Source: Thermoplasmata archaeon
GTDB lineage: Archaea; Thermoplasmatota; Thermoplasmata; Thermoplasmatales; Thermoplasmataceae
Assembly: GCA_021850835.1 (NCBI GenBank)
Contig: JAJZKS010000155.1
Coordinates: 1 to 5,010, forward strand
Reading direction: 5' to 3'
DNA length: 5,010 bases
Each line of letters opens with the position of its first letter. Within the stretch, counting starts at the first letter, position 1. The notes below the pieces were generated by a model. That model had not been told where the DNA came from, searched no databases, and saw only the letters and a list, made by a program, of their open reading frames with translations. Made by a program: the position numbers and the translations under genes. Below, one piece after another: positions 1-5,010 of the stretch.

Positions 1-2
1 GG

Positions 3-122
3 GACCCATTTGCCGATGATGTAATAAGGGGTGGAGTGAAACTCGGTGATGAGCATGTCGGGGAGGAAGTGGAAAAGGGTTTTATCAGGTCGGTGAGGAA
101 CTTCCTTCTAAGTTCTATTTGA
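3..122 (+). CDS. C-terminal fragment of an unrecognised protein (5' end outside window)
   Basis: An open frame enters from the left edge and ends at TGA 120-122, giving 39 residues that begin DPFADDVIRGGVKLGDE and end RSVRNFLLSSI. The composition (acidic and amphipathic, with a regular G..V..G...V pattern) looks like a real protein tail, not noise. No catalytic motif falls in this piece and I do not recognise the family. The gene lies on the same strand as the MOSC gene, whose start is 54 bp downstream. Because a TATA-like box sits in that gap, the two are probably transcribed separately. The other two plus frames in this stretch close early with TGA or TAA. No oligo-T terminator is obvious after the stop. 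Confidence 0.5.
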   Translation, partial: DPFADDVIRGGVKLGDEHVGEEVEKGFIRSVRNFLLSSI

Positions 123-145
123 ATACATAGTTCTAGATTCAAGAC

Positions 146-154
146 TTTAATATA
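146..154 (+). promoter_or_regulatory. TATA-like box of the MOSC gene, leaderless geometry
   Basis: TTTAATATA is centred at 150, 27 bp before the ATG at 177. In archaea the TATA box lies about 26-27 bp upstream of the transcription start, so transcription would begin at or next to this ATG. No Shine-Dalgarno-like sequence precedes that ATG, which fits a leaderless mRNA. The box is seen in the sequence; the transcription start is inferred. Confidence 0.6.
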
Positions 155-176
155 GGGATTCACTTTCTATACATCG

Positions 177-764
177 ATGGTGAGGTGCGTCAGGTTGGAA
201 GGCAAACAGGATATGGCCGATTCCAGGATGATGGTTGTGTCTGTGAACAGAAGCAGAGAGCACAATTTTTCGAAGGAAGTGCAACCTGAGATAGAGCTTG
301 TGAGGGGCCTGGGAGTTGACGGAGATGCACACTCTGGTAAAACCGTGCAGCACAGGTCCAGAGTTGCAGTCAATCCGGACCAGCCAAACCTTCGGCAGGT
401 TCATCTTATTCACGAGGAACTATTCATAGAACTGAAAGAATACGGTTTTGATATAAGACCTGGTGAAATTGGAGAGAATATCACAACTAGGGGTATAGAT
501 TTGCTATCCCTGCCAGTGGGGACAATCCTTAGGCTGGGCGAGAAAGCCAGGGTGGAAATCACCGGGTTGAGAAATCCATGTGCACAGCTTGATGGGTTCA
601 GAAAAGGCCTTATGTCAGCGGTCCTCGAGAAAAAATCAGACGGTTCTGTCATTAGAAAGTCCGGTGTCATGGGAATTGTGTTGGAGGGCGGAAAGGTAAA
701 GCCTGGAGACCCGATTCAGGTAGTGTATCCGCCAGAGCCGTACGAGCCACTGGGCGTCGTTTGA
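177..764 (+). CDS. stand-alone MOSC-domain protein (YiiM-like)
   Basis: This is a 195-residue protein made almost entirely of one MOSC (molybdenum cofactor sulfurase C-terminal) domain. Family hallmarks are visible: VNRSREHNFSK (23-33), GLGVDGDAHSG (44-54), QVHLIHEELF (74-83), GEIGENITTRGIDL (96-109), the R-N-P-C motif with the conserved cysteine at 135 followed by QLDGF, and G-V-M-G-I-V near 163. That cysteine is thought in the family to handle sulfur or bind the molybdenum cofactor. Small cytoplasmic MOSC proteins of this kind (such as YiiM) act in molybdenum-cofactor-dependent reduction of N-hydroxylated compounds; the substrate here is unknown. The ATG at 177 is chosen because a TATA-like box sits 27 bp before it. 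The ATG at 213 (residue 13), preceded by GGAAGG 10 nt away, is a real alternative, since family similarity begins only around residue 19. No other cofactor gene is recognisable nearby. Confidence 0.88.
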   Translation: MVRCVRLEGKQDMADSRMMVVSVNRSREHNFSKEVQPEIELVRGLGVDGDAHSGKTVQHRSRVAVNPDQPNLRQVHLIHEELFIELKEYGFDIRPGEIGENITTRGIDLLSLPVGTILRLGEKARVEITGLRNPCAQLDGFRKGLMSAVLEKKSDGSVIRKSGVMGIVLEGGKVKPGDPIQVVYPPEPYEPLGVV

Positions 765-796
765 ATCCGCATTTGTTCCCGGTGTGAAACCATAAG

Positions 797-982
797 CTAG
801 GTTGTTTTCACGTGAAGGAGAAGGGAGATCAAGTCTGATGCTTCCTTCCGCGTGAGCTCATTTGTATAATCCTTCCCGCAGGCACTAAGAAAGTTCCTGA
901 CGGTTCTCCTAACCATGGGGCTGTTCTGCAATCTGGAAATGTAGTTTATCTGGCTTATCGTGAGTATGTCCTGAAATACCAT
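797..982 (-). CDS. small protein with Q..YI..L and LT..EAS..I motif, function unknown
   Basis: This is a 61-residue basic protein starting at ATG 982. It reads as a compact two-part motif: T-I-S-Q-I-N-Y-I-S-R-L at residues 8-18, then a helix-like VRRTVRNFLSACGK (24-37), then ELTRKEASDLISLL (42-55). That spacing resembles the short C-terminal element, of the type T..Q..YI..L......LT..EAS.LI..L, found at the ends of some helicases, recombination proteins and phage or plasmid proteins. Here it would be free-standing. The gene starts 76 bp after the thermopsin gene on the same strand and converges on the MOSC gene with 32 bp between the stops. A strong TATA-like box lies just upstream, so it may have its own promoter. 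No Shine-Dalgarno is evident. I infer a real gene from the motif; its function is not known and chance cannot be excluded. Confidence 0.55.
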   Translation of the reverse strand: MVFQDILTISQINYISRLQNSPMVRRTVRNFLSACGKDYTNELTRKEASDLISLLLHVKTT

Positions 983-997
983 GCTTGGAAAATGTAA

Positions 998-1005
998 TTT
1001 ATATA
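998..1005 (-). promoter_or_regulatory. possible TATA box for the small minus-strand gene
   Basis: Read on the minus strand this is TATATAAA within GATATATAAATT, a near-ideal archaeal TATA box. Its centre is only about 20 bp from the ATG at 982, short of the usual 26-27 bp to a transcription start. Either the start site is unusually close, the real start codon differs, or the box is fortuitous in an A/T-rich spacer. Confidence 0.35.
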
Positions 1006-1024
1006 TCTCAAGTTTAGGATTAAA

Positions 1025-1058
1025 CTAAAAAATGAGAAAATGAGTGGAAAATATGTTT
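1025..1058 (-). terminator. oligo-T terminator region after the thermopsin gene
   Basis: Immediately after the stop codon the minus strand reads through four T-runs in about 34 nt, including TTTT, TTTT and TTTTTT (complement of 1027-1032). No hairpin is evident. Archaeal RNA polymerase terminates at such oligo-T tracts without a stem, so this is a plausible end for the protease transcript before the small downstream gene. Confidence 0.5.
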
Positions 1059-3110
1059 TTAACGTCTTCTCACAATCATTGCCCCTATTCCAGCCACGAC
1101 AAGTAGGGCAGCTAAACCCCCAAGCACTTCAAGGCCCTGCATTTTGGAACTGGGTGTAGCGACTTTGGTGAGGCTGATAGATAGTGAAACGTTTTGACCG
1201 TTGATTAGCGACAGGTTCTTTTCATAGGGACTGTACCCAGCCAGGGTAATTTCGATGCTGAAATTTCCAGGTTTCGCAAAGAATGAGAAAGTTCCATTAT
1301 GAAGTGGTACTGCATCTCCATTTATTGTAACTCTGGCCCCAACAGGAAAAACGGTTCCCTTAATTTCTGCATACTGGTAGAACAATACTAAATCTGATAT
1401 GTTGCTGCCTTTCACCGAAAGATTATAGCTGTAATTCAATGTGTAATAGTCCGTGAGATTGTATATGGTGAAATCATAAGCCCCATTTATCACCTGAATC
1501 ATAATTGATCCATTTGTGGAACTATACGTGGTATTCTGGAGTATGACAAACCACTTCGTCCCTGTTGGCAACGAACTCTCCCTGAAAGTAACGTTGTAAA
1601 GTACAGGCGAAAATCCTAAGGTAAAAGTCAAATTGGAACCTGAAACTGAAAAAGTGCCATTTGTCATGTTTGGCAAGAAACTAGAATCGTCGCTTGAGAT
1701 ATTGAAGTAATAGGTGCCATTGGGAAGGTAGAAACTGTTATTACCAGAAACAGAAGAATGGGAACTATGAGTCAGGTTGACCCACCACAGAGTGCCTGAG
1801 GGAAGACCTGTTTCGTTTACGCTCACGAGATATTCATTTGCATGTAGAAACAGATTCTGTCCGCTGGCAAGAGTTGCTTCAGTTCTGTAATAAAGCAGGC
1901 CATTGGCATATAGTTTTACTGAATAGGTGCCAGGCCAAAGCGTGAGGTTTACCTTGCTGCCCGTGAAAGATGTGTTATGGCCATTTATGGAAATAACACC
2001 ACCATTGACTGGCGCCTCTATTTCCAGAGAAGAAACCATGCTGGAAGTGTACACTTGGGCCAGCGATCCTGCGCCACTTGTTATTTTCTCGAAAAGGCTT
2101 CCGTTTGAGCTATAATAGTATCCAGCAGAAACAACATTGCTCATGGACTCTGCAGTGTTGGAACCAAAATTGTAAGCATTGGGTATTTCCTGGAAGTTGT
2201 TTCCATTCCAGTACTGTAGCTGAAGCGAGACATTTGAGGAAAGATCTGTGCTGTAGGATCCGCCACCTGGTCCGCCAAGTATTAGCTCTGCATCATAAAA
2301 TGTGTAATTGGTAGGTTCATATGAAAAACCGTCCACCACGAATACCGGCTTGTTGGAAAGAGCAGTCGCAAAAGTGAAGTTTACGTTATCATAAGTCTGC
2401 CAGCTAAATCCGTCATTGTACTGGAAGGCAAGTTCCGGAATACCGGTCTGGCTAACTGTGCTGTTCACTTCAAGTTGTATAGTTGTTGGGGCCCTTATGT
2501 CAACTGAAGAACCAGGCAGGCTAAGATTCGAAACATCATAGTAGAATTGTGTCCCTATGGCTGCAGCCACAGTGCCGTTTCCTGCCAGAGTGCTGTTAAG
2601 AATTGCCGCTGATCCGGAGCTCATATTCCAAATATTGTCTATGAATTGTATACTGTCAGTTGTAGTGTTTAGGGTGACAACATCCTGAACCCAGTATACG
2701 TAGGCGATGCCTGCGTCCTGAAATTCAAGGTTGATGTTAAGCTGTATGGAGAGTGCCGTGCTCTCAGTAGTATTGTTTACCACAGAAATGGATCCTATGT
2801 TTATGATTCCCAGAAAAGAGGTTGTATTATACATATACGGGGTGTTGCCCGGACCTATGCCATAATCTGCTAGTCCCATGGGGGCAGGTTCAGACTTGTA
2901 ATTGCTACTGGGGTTCACTGCCCCTAAGGCCGGACTCATTAGCACCCGGTTGTGGGGCATCATTGTCGGGGAGTTATTTTCACTGTTACATAAACCGGGT
3001 TGGGTAGCACCAGAAGAAAATGTAAAGAGAGACAGGATCATAAGAAAAACAATCAAGAAGGAAAATGCAAGGTACCTATGCTTCACAGATAACTTTGACT
3101 TTATCTTCAT
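1059..3110 (-). CDS. membrane-anchored thermopsin-family acid protease
   Basis: This 683-residue exported protein starts with a signal peptide: a basic N-terminus, then a hydrophobic core at about 13-33. Residues 76-355 match thermopsin (peptidase family A5, pepstatin-insensitive acid proteases of thermoacidophilic archaea). Hallmarks are PMGLADYGIG (77-86), YVYWVQDV (137-144), D-N-I-W-N-M-S (158-164), F-Q-Y-N-D-G (229-234), F-Y-D-A-E-L-I-L-G-G-P-G-G-G (271-284), YWNGNNFQEIPNAYNFGSN (300-318) and TSGAGSLAQVY (344-354). Catalytic residues are not firmly known; D143, D233, D260, D273 and E275 are conserved-looking acids. Then come a PEGA-like segment (361-425), two 78-residue repeats (426-503 and 504-581, each with an E-x-x-L-P-x-G-T-x-W motif), a second PEGA-like segment (583-648), a transmembrane helix (about 660-680) and RRR. 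About 35 N-glycosylation sequons fit an outer-surface protein. It probably digests peptides outside the cell at low pH while held at the membrane. The ATG at 3110 has a TATA-like box 27 bp upstream. Confidence 0.88.
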   Translation of the reverse strand: MKIKSKLSVKHRYLAFSFLIVFLMILSLFTFSSGATQPGLCNSENNSPTMMPHNRVLMSPALGAVNPSSNYKSEPAPMGLADYGIGPGNTPYMYNTTSFLGIINIGSISVVNNTTESTALSIQLNINLEFQDAGIAYVYWVQDVVTLNTTTDSIQFIDNIWNMSSGSAAILNSTLAGNGTVAAAIGTQFYYDVSNLSLPGSSVDIRAPTTIQLEVNSTVSQTGIPELAFQYNDGFSWQTYDNVNFTFATALSNKPVFVVDGFSYEPTNYTFYDAELILGGPGGGSYSTDLSSNVSLQLQYWNGNNFQEIPNAYNFGSNTAESMSNVVSAGYYYSSNGSLFEKITSGAGSLAQVYTSSMVSSLEIEAPVNGGVISINGHNTSFTGSKVNLTLWPGTYSVKLYANGLLYYRTEATLASGQNLFLHANEYLVSVNETGLPSGTLWWVNLTHSSHSSVSGNNSFYLPNGTYYFNISSDDSSFLPNMTNGTFSVSGSNLTFTLGFSPVLYNVTFRESSLPTGTKWFVILQNTTYSSTNGSIMIQVINGAYDFTIYNLTDYYTLNYSYNLSVKGSNISDLVLFYQYAEIKGTVFPVGARVTINGDAVPLHNGTFSFFAKPGNFSIEITLAGYSPYEKNLSLINGQNVSLSISLTKVATPSSKMQGLEVLGGLAALLVVAGIGAMIVRRR

Positions 3111-3130
3111 GAACTCGCACTGAACAGCAC

Positions 3131-3142
3131 TATTTTATTTTT
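3131..3142 (-). promoter_or_regulatory. TATA-like box of the thermopsin gene, leaderless geometry
   Basis: The minus strand reads AAAAATAAAATA here, centred about 27 bp before the ATG at 3110, so the transcript would start at the initiation codon. No Shine-Dalgarno precedes the ATG, in keeping with a leaderless mRNA. The box shares its AAAAATAAA core with the divergent box at 3211-3220. Confidence 0.55.
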
Positions 3143-3210
3143 ACCTATGGGCGGATTACAATATGGATCCCGAATTGCCCTTATGCGGTCTCGCACAATG
3201 TTGAAATAGG

Positions 3211-3220
3211 AAAAATAAAT
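3211..3220 (+). promoter_or_regulatory. candidate TATA box of the mtnBDC operon
   Basis: AAAAATAAAT, preceded by ATAGG, is the best TATA-like element upstream of mtnB. Its centre near 3216 predicts a transcription start near 3243, leaving an untranslated leader of about 50 nt before the mtnB start. That is unlike the leaderless arrangement of the other two promoters in this window, and it agrees with mtnB having a strong Shine-Dalgarno. The position is inferred from spacing alone. Confidence 0.45.
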
Positions 3221-3249
3221 CCAATTCAAATTCACGGGACCTCGGGAAA

Positions 3250-3273
3250 ATGCAAGTTGCAGCATTCATGTAA
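3250..3273 (+). other. 7-codon upstream ORF in the mtnB leader
   Basis: ATG at 3250 opens a frame MQVAAFM that ends in TAA at 3271-3273, 20 nt before mtnB. Two of its seven codons are methionine. It overlaps the hyphenated palindrome TGCAA-G-TTGCA at 3251-3261, which could be an operator or a short hairpin. No Shine-Dalgarno precedes it and the predicted transcription start is about 7 nt upstream. It may be translated as a leader peptide or may be chance; a short ATG-stop run is expected fairly often. Confidence 0.25.
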
Positions 3274-3279
3274 TAAGAA

Positions 3280-3285
3280 AGGAGG
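3280..3285 (+). promoter_or_regulatory. Shine-Dalgarno that fixes the TTG start of mtnB
   Basis: AGGAGG, complementary to the archaeal 16S rRNA 3' end, lies 8 nt before the TTG at 3294. An in-frame TAG at 3291-3293 directly before the TTG rules out any earlier start, and no in-frame ATG precedes the conserved region. This makes the non-ATG start convincing. Confidence 0.75.
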
Positions 3286-3293
3286 ACATTTAG

Positions 3294-3950
3294 TTGGAAT
3301 TTAACTACAATTCAAATGAAGCACTGAAGAAGAACTATGGGAAGATTTCTAGCGAACTGTCCAAGATAGGCGCTGCGTTCCACTCCCGTGGATGGGTCAT
3401 GGGCACAAGCGGAAACCTCAGTGCAGTGGTTTCGGAAGAACCGCTAATACTTGCAATTACCGGGAGCGGACTTGACAAGGGCAGCCTCGAGCAGGACCAG
3501 ATAATTCTTATAGACCAGAATGTAAATGTGCTTCATGGAAAGTACAAGCCATCCGCAGAAACTGCTCTTCATATCACTTTGGTAAAAGAAGTCTCATGTA
3601 AGGCTGTCTTCCACACACATTCCCCATGGTCGACTGTCCTTTCTAAGATTCATGAAAAAAATGGCGGTTTGTGGATTGAAGGCTATGAGATGTTAAAGGC
3701 CCTAGATGGGGTAAAGACACATGAGCACAGGGAGTGGCTGCCCATTCTGCGGAATTCCCAGGACATGGATGCTCTTTCTCATGAACTGAAGGAAATACTC
3801 CGGCGTAACCCGGGCGCCCATGGTTTTATGCTAAGCGGTCATGGCCTATATGCATGGGGAAAATCCACACAGGAAGCCAAAAGGCATGTGGAAGGCCTTG
3901 AATTTTTGCTAGAAGTTCTTGGCCGGACGGAGTCCTTGAATACAAGATGA
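3294..3950 (+). CDS. mtnB: methylthioribulose-1-phosphate dehydratase
   Basis: MtnB removes water from 5-methylthioribulose-1-phosphate to give 2,3-diketo-5-methylthiopentyl-1-phosphate, a middle step of methionine salvage in the cytoplasm. The 218-residue length suits this branch of the class II aldolase/adducin fold. Visible motifs are RGWVMGTSGNLS (32-43), ITGSGLDKGSL (55-65), KPSAETALH (85-93), F-H-T-H-S (106-110), HREWLPILRNSQDMDAL (145-161) and HGFMLSGHGLYAWG (176-189), followed by RHVEGLEFLLEVLGR. By comparison with human APIP, H107, H109 and H183 should bind zinc and E132, in YEMLKAL, should be the catalytic acid. The EHxEWLPI...NSQDM block separates MtnB from fuculose and ribulose aldolases. 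Translation starts at TTG, supported by a consensus Shine-Dalgarno. It is the first gene of an operon with mtnD and mtnC, which catalyse the next steps. Confidence 0.93.
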   Translation: MEFNYNSNEALKKNYGKISSELSKIGAAFHSRGWVMGTSGNLSAVVSEEPLILAITGSGLDKGSLEQDQIILIDQNVNVLHGKYKPSAETALHITLVKEVSCKAVFHTHSPWSTVLSKIHEKNGGLWIEGYEMLKALDGVKTHEHREWLPILRNSQDMDALSHELKEILRRNPGAHGFMLSGHGLYAWGKSTQEAKRHVEGLEFLLEVLGRTESLNTR

Positions 3951-3971
3951 GGTTTGAAGTATACTGAAAAA

Positions 3972-3978
3972 GAGGTGA
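3972..3978 (+). promoter_or_regulatory. Shine-Dalgarno that fixes the ATG start of mtnD
   Basis: GAGGTGA is a 7-nt match to the anti-Shine-Dalgarno core, 5 nt before ATG 3984. It favours this ATG over the in-frame TTG at 3954, which has GAGGT directly against it and no proper spacing. Confidence 0.75.
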
Positions 3979-3983
3979 AAAGT

Positions 3984-4535
3984 ATGGTAGTGGTAAACAT
4001 CCCGGATAAGGGAATTAAGATTGAAGATCCAGAGGAAGCAGAAAAATACCTGTCCAGCATAGGAATCACCTATGAAAGATGGAACACGGATTATCCTGTT
4101 GATGAAACATCGACTCAGGAAGAAATACTGGCTGCCTATGAGAAGGAAATAGAGGAACTCAAACAAAGCGGCGGTTACACAACAGCGGATGTGATCAACA
4201 TCAACGGAAATACTCCTGGCCTGGTTGAAATGCTGAACAAGTTCAACAAGGAACACTGGCACAGCGAGGATGAAGTCAGGTTCACAATTTCCGGCAGGGG
4301 TATTTTCCACATTCACCCAGAAAACTCTCCGGTTGTTGCTGTTGAAGTGTCTCAGGGGGATCTTCTGAGGGTACCAAAAGGTACCAAACACTGGTTTGAC
4401 CTCTGCGAAGACAGAAACATAAAGGCAATCAGACTTTTCCAGGACAAATCCGGATGGACTCCCTACTACGTTCCTGAAGGAGTGGAAATGAAGTATCAGC
4501 CCATGTGCTTCGGACCTGCGTATATTCGACACTGA
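3984..4535 (+). CDS. mtnD: acireductone dioxygenase
   Basis: MtnD cleaves acireductone (1,2-dihydroxy-3-keto-5-methylthiopentene) with O2. The iron form gives formate and 4-methylthio-2-oxobutanoate, the direct precursor of methionine; the nickel form of the same protein gives methylthiopropionate, CO and formate off the pathway. The protein has 183 residues, normal for this cupin family. The metal site is clear: H91, H93 and E97 in HWHSEDEVRF, and H136 in PKGTKHWFDL. Other family marks are the N-terminal IPDKG...IEDPEEAEKYL and ITYERW, the G-R-G-I-F-H-I-H strand, and the C-terminal IRLFQDKSGWTPYY. The ATG at 3984 has a Shine-Dalgarno 5 nt upstream and gives the usual family N-terminus; an in-frame TTG at 3954 would add 10 unneeded residues. 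It lies 33 bp after mtnB. The metal actually used cannot be read from sequence. Confidence 0.94.
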   Translation: MVVVNIPDKGIKIEDPEEAEKYLSSIGITYERWNTDYPVDETSTQEEILAAYEKEIEELKQSGGYTTADVININGNTPGLVEMLNKFNKEHWHSEDEVRFTISGRGIFHIHPENSPVVAVEVSQGDLLRVPKGTKHWFDLCEDRNIKAIRLFQDKSGWTPYYVPEGVEMKYQPMCFGPAYIRH

Positions 4536-4545
4536 ATGAACGTTT

Positions 4546-5010
4546 ATGCCCATGAGAGTTGAATTTGCAGAGGTCAGTGCAGTCCTGTTTGATATAGAAG
4601 GGACAACTACACCACTGGATTTCGTCCACAAGACTTTATTTTCATACGCAAGTGAAAAAGTGGAGGATTACCTGAAGGTAAATTCTTCAGAGAAGCAAGT
4701 GGCACATCTGTTAGATATGTTAGAGAAATCCCATAAGGAAAATTCTGCCAGCGGAAAATCCCCCCAGGTATGGTCTAATTCAGGTATTTCCCAGAAAATA
4801 GATTCTGCAACAAAGTATGTCAAATGGCTAATTAGCGTCGATAGCAAAGATCCAGCTTTGAAAGAATTGCAGGGGCTGATCTGGGAAGAGGGGTACAGGA
4901 AGAACCAGCTGCATGGGGAAGTGTATCCCGACGTTCCGGAAGCTATGGAAAGGCTGAAGGCAGAAGGGATAAAGATAGCAATTTACTCATCCGGCAGCGC
5001 CCTGGCGCAA
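4546..5010 (+). CDS. mtnC: enolase-phosphatase E1, 3' end outside window
   Basis: MtnC is a bifunctional HAD-superfamily enzyme. It enolises 2,3-diketo-5-methylthiopentyl-1-phosphate and then dephosphorylates it to acireductone, so it works between MtnB and MtnD. The 155 residues present include HAD motif I in the form typical of this family, F-D-I-E-G-T-T-T-P (15-23), where D16 is the phosphorylated aspartate and E18 replaces the usual second Asp. LIWEEGYRKNQLHGEVYPDV (about 114-133) and motif II, IYSSGS (146-151), also belong to the family. The helical cap lies between them. About 70-90 residues, with the motif III Lys and motif IV acidic residues, lie beyond the edge. ATG 4546 and ATG 4552 are both in frame and neither has a good Shine-Dalgarno; an in-frame TGA at 4537-4539 bars any earlier start. 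The gene begins 10 bp after mtnD, so translational coupling is likely. Confidence 0.92.
   Translation, partial: MPMRVEFAEVSAVLFDIEGTTTPLDFVHKTLFSYASEKVEDYLKVNSSEKQVAHLLDMLEKSHKENSASGKSPQVWSNSGISQKIDSATKYVKWLISVDSKDPALKELQGLIWEEGYRKNQLHGEVYPDVPEAMERLKAEGIKIAIYSSGSALAQ

Noticed and set aside
410..670. 86-codon minus-strand frame inside the MOSC gene
   Set aside because: Wholly antisense to conserved MOSC sequence, with low-complexity Ser/Pro-rich translation and no start signals.
807..816. Perfect 10-bp palindrome TTCACGTGAA, with GTGAAA at 784-789 that could pair with TTTCAC at 806-811
   Set aside because: It lies inside and just past the end of the small minus-strand gene. The possible hairpin has a 16-nt loop and no T-tract follows it, so neither a terminator nor an operator is supported.
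1927..3123. Several plus-strand frames of 61-78 codons opposite the thermopsin gene
   Set aside because: They are antisense to a well-supported protein, and their Cys/Trp-rich translations are typical of reversed Ser/Thr/Asn codons.
3111..3293. Possible S-adenosylmethionine riboswitch or other structured RNA in the mtn upstream region
   Set aside because: I could not find the paired helices or conserved blocks of a SAM riboswitch. Only a short hyphenated palindrome and a micro-ORF are visible.
3909..4631. Long 240-codon open frame on the minus strand, antisense to mtnD and the start of mtnC
   Set aside because: It lies opposite two genes with clear family motifs, its translation resembles no protein family I know, and it has no promoter or ribosome site. 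It is an antisense shadow created by the codon use of mtnD.
1..5010. Mobile element, CRISPR array, tRNA or rRNA
   Set aside because: No direct-repeat arrays, transposase motifs, terminal inverted repeats or tRNA-like cloverleaf segments were seen on either strand.

Overview
The window most likely comes from an acidophilic archaeon of the Thermoplasmatales or a close relative. The evidence is a thermopsin-type acid protease with a C-terminal membrane anchor, A/T-rich TATA-like boxes centred about 27 bp upstream of start codons (leaderless geometry), oligo-T termination, heavy use of AGG/AGA and ATA codons, and a Thr/Ser/Asn-rich, sequon-packed surface protein. The species cannot be fixed from this window. 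The DNA is dense: no stretch over 300 bases lacks a gene.

Layout. 3-122 (+) is the 3' end of an unrecognised gene. 177-764 (+) is a stand-alone MOSC-domain protein with its own leaderless-type promoter. Converging on it from the minus strand is a 61-residue protein (982 to 797) carrying a small Q..YI..L / LT..EAS..I motif. Upstream of that on the same strand is a 683-residue thermopsin-family protein (3110 to 1059). It has a signal peptide, a thermopsin catalytic domain, two PEGA-like segments flanking two 78-residue repeats, a transmembrane helix and an RRR tail.

A 183-bp divergent intergenic region (3111-3293) holds one promoter for the protease and another for a plus-strand methionine salvage operon, mtnB-mtnD-mtnC. 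MtnC is cut by the window end. MtnB dehydrates methylthioribulose-1-phosphate, MtnC enolises and dephosphorylates the product to acireductone, and MtnD oxidises acireductone with O2 to the keto acid precursor of methionine plus formate. Together they form the lower, oxygen-dependent half of the salvage pathway that recycles methylthioadenosine, which is uncommon in archaea.

The most interesting points are the aerobic salvage cassette in an archaeal context, its leader (TTG start, strong Shine-Dalgarno, a 7-codon upstream ORF with two Met codons), the domain architecture of the anchored thermopsin, and the small conserved-looking protein downstream of it. No RNA gene, CRISPR array, insertion sequence or clearly new multi-gene system was seen.
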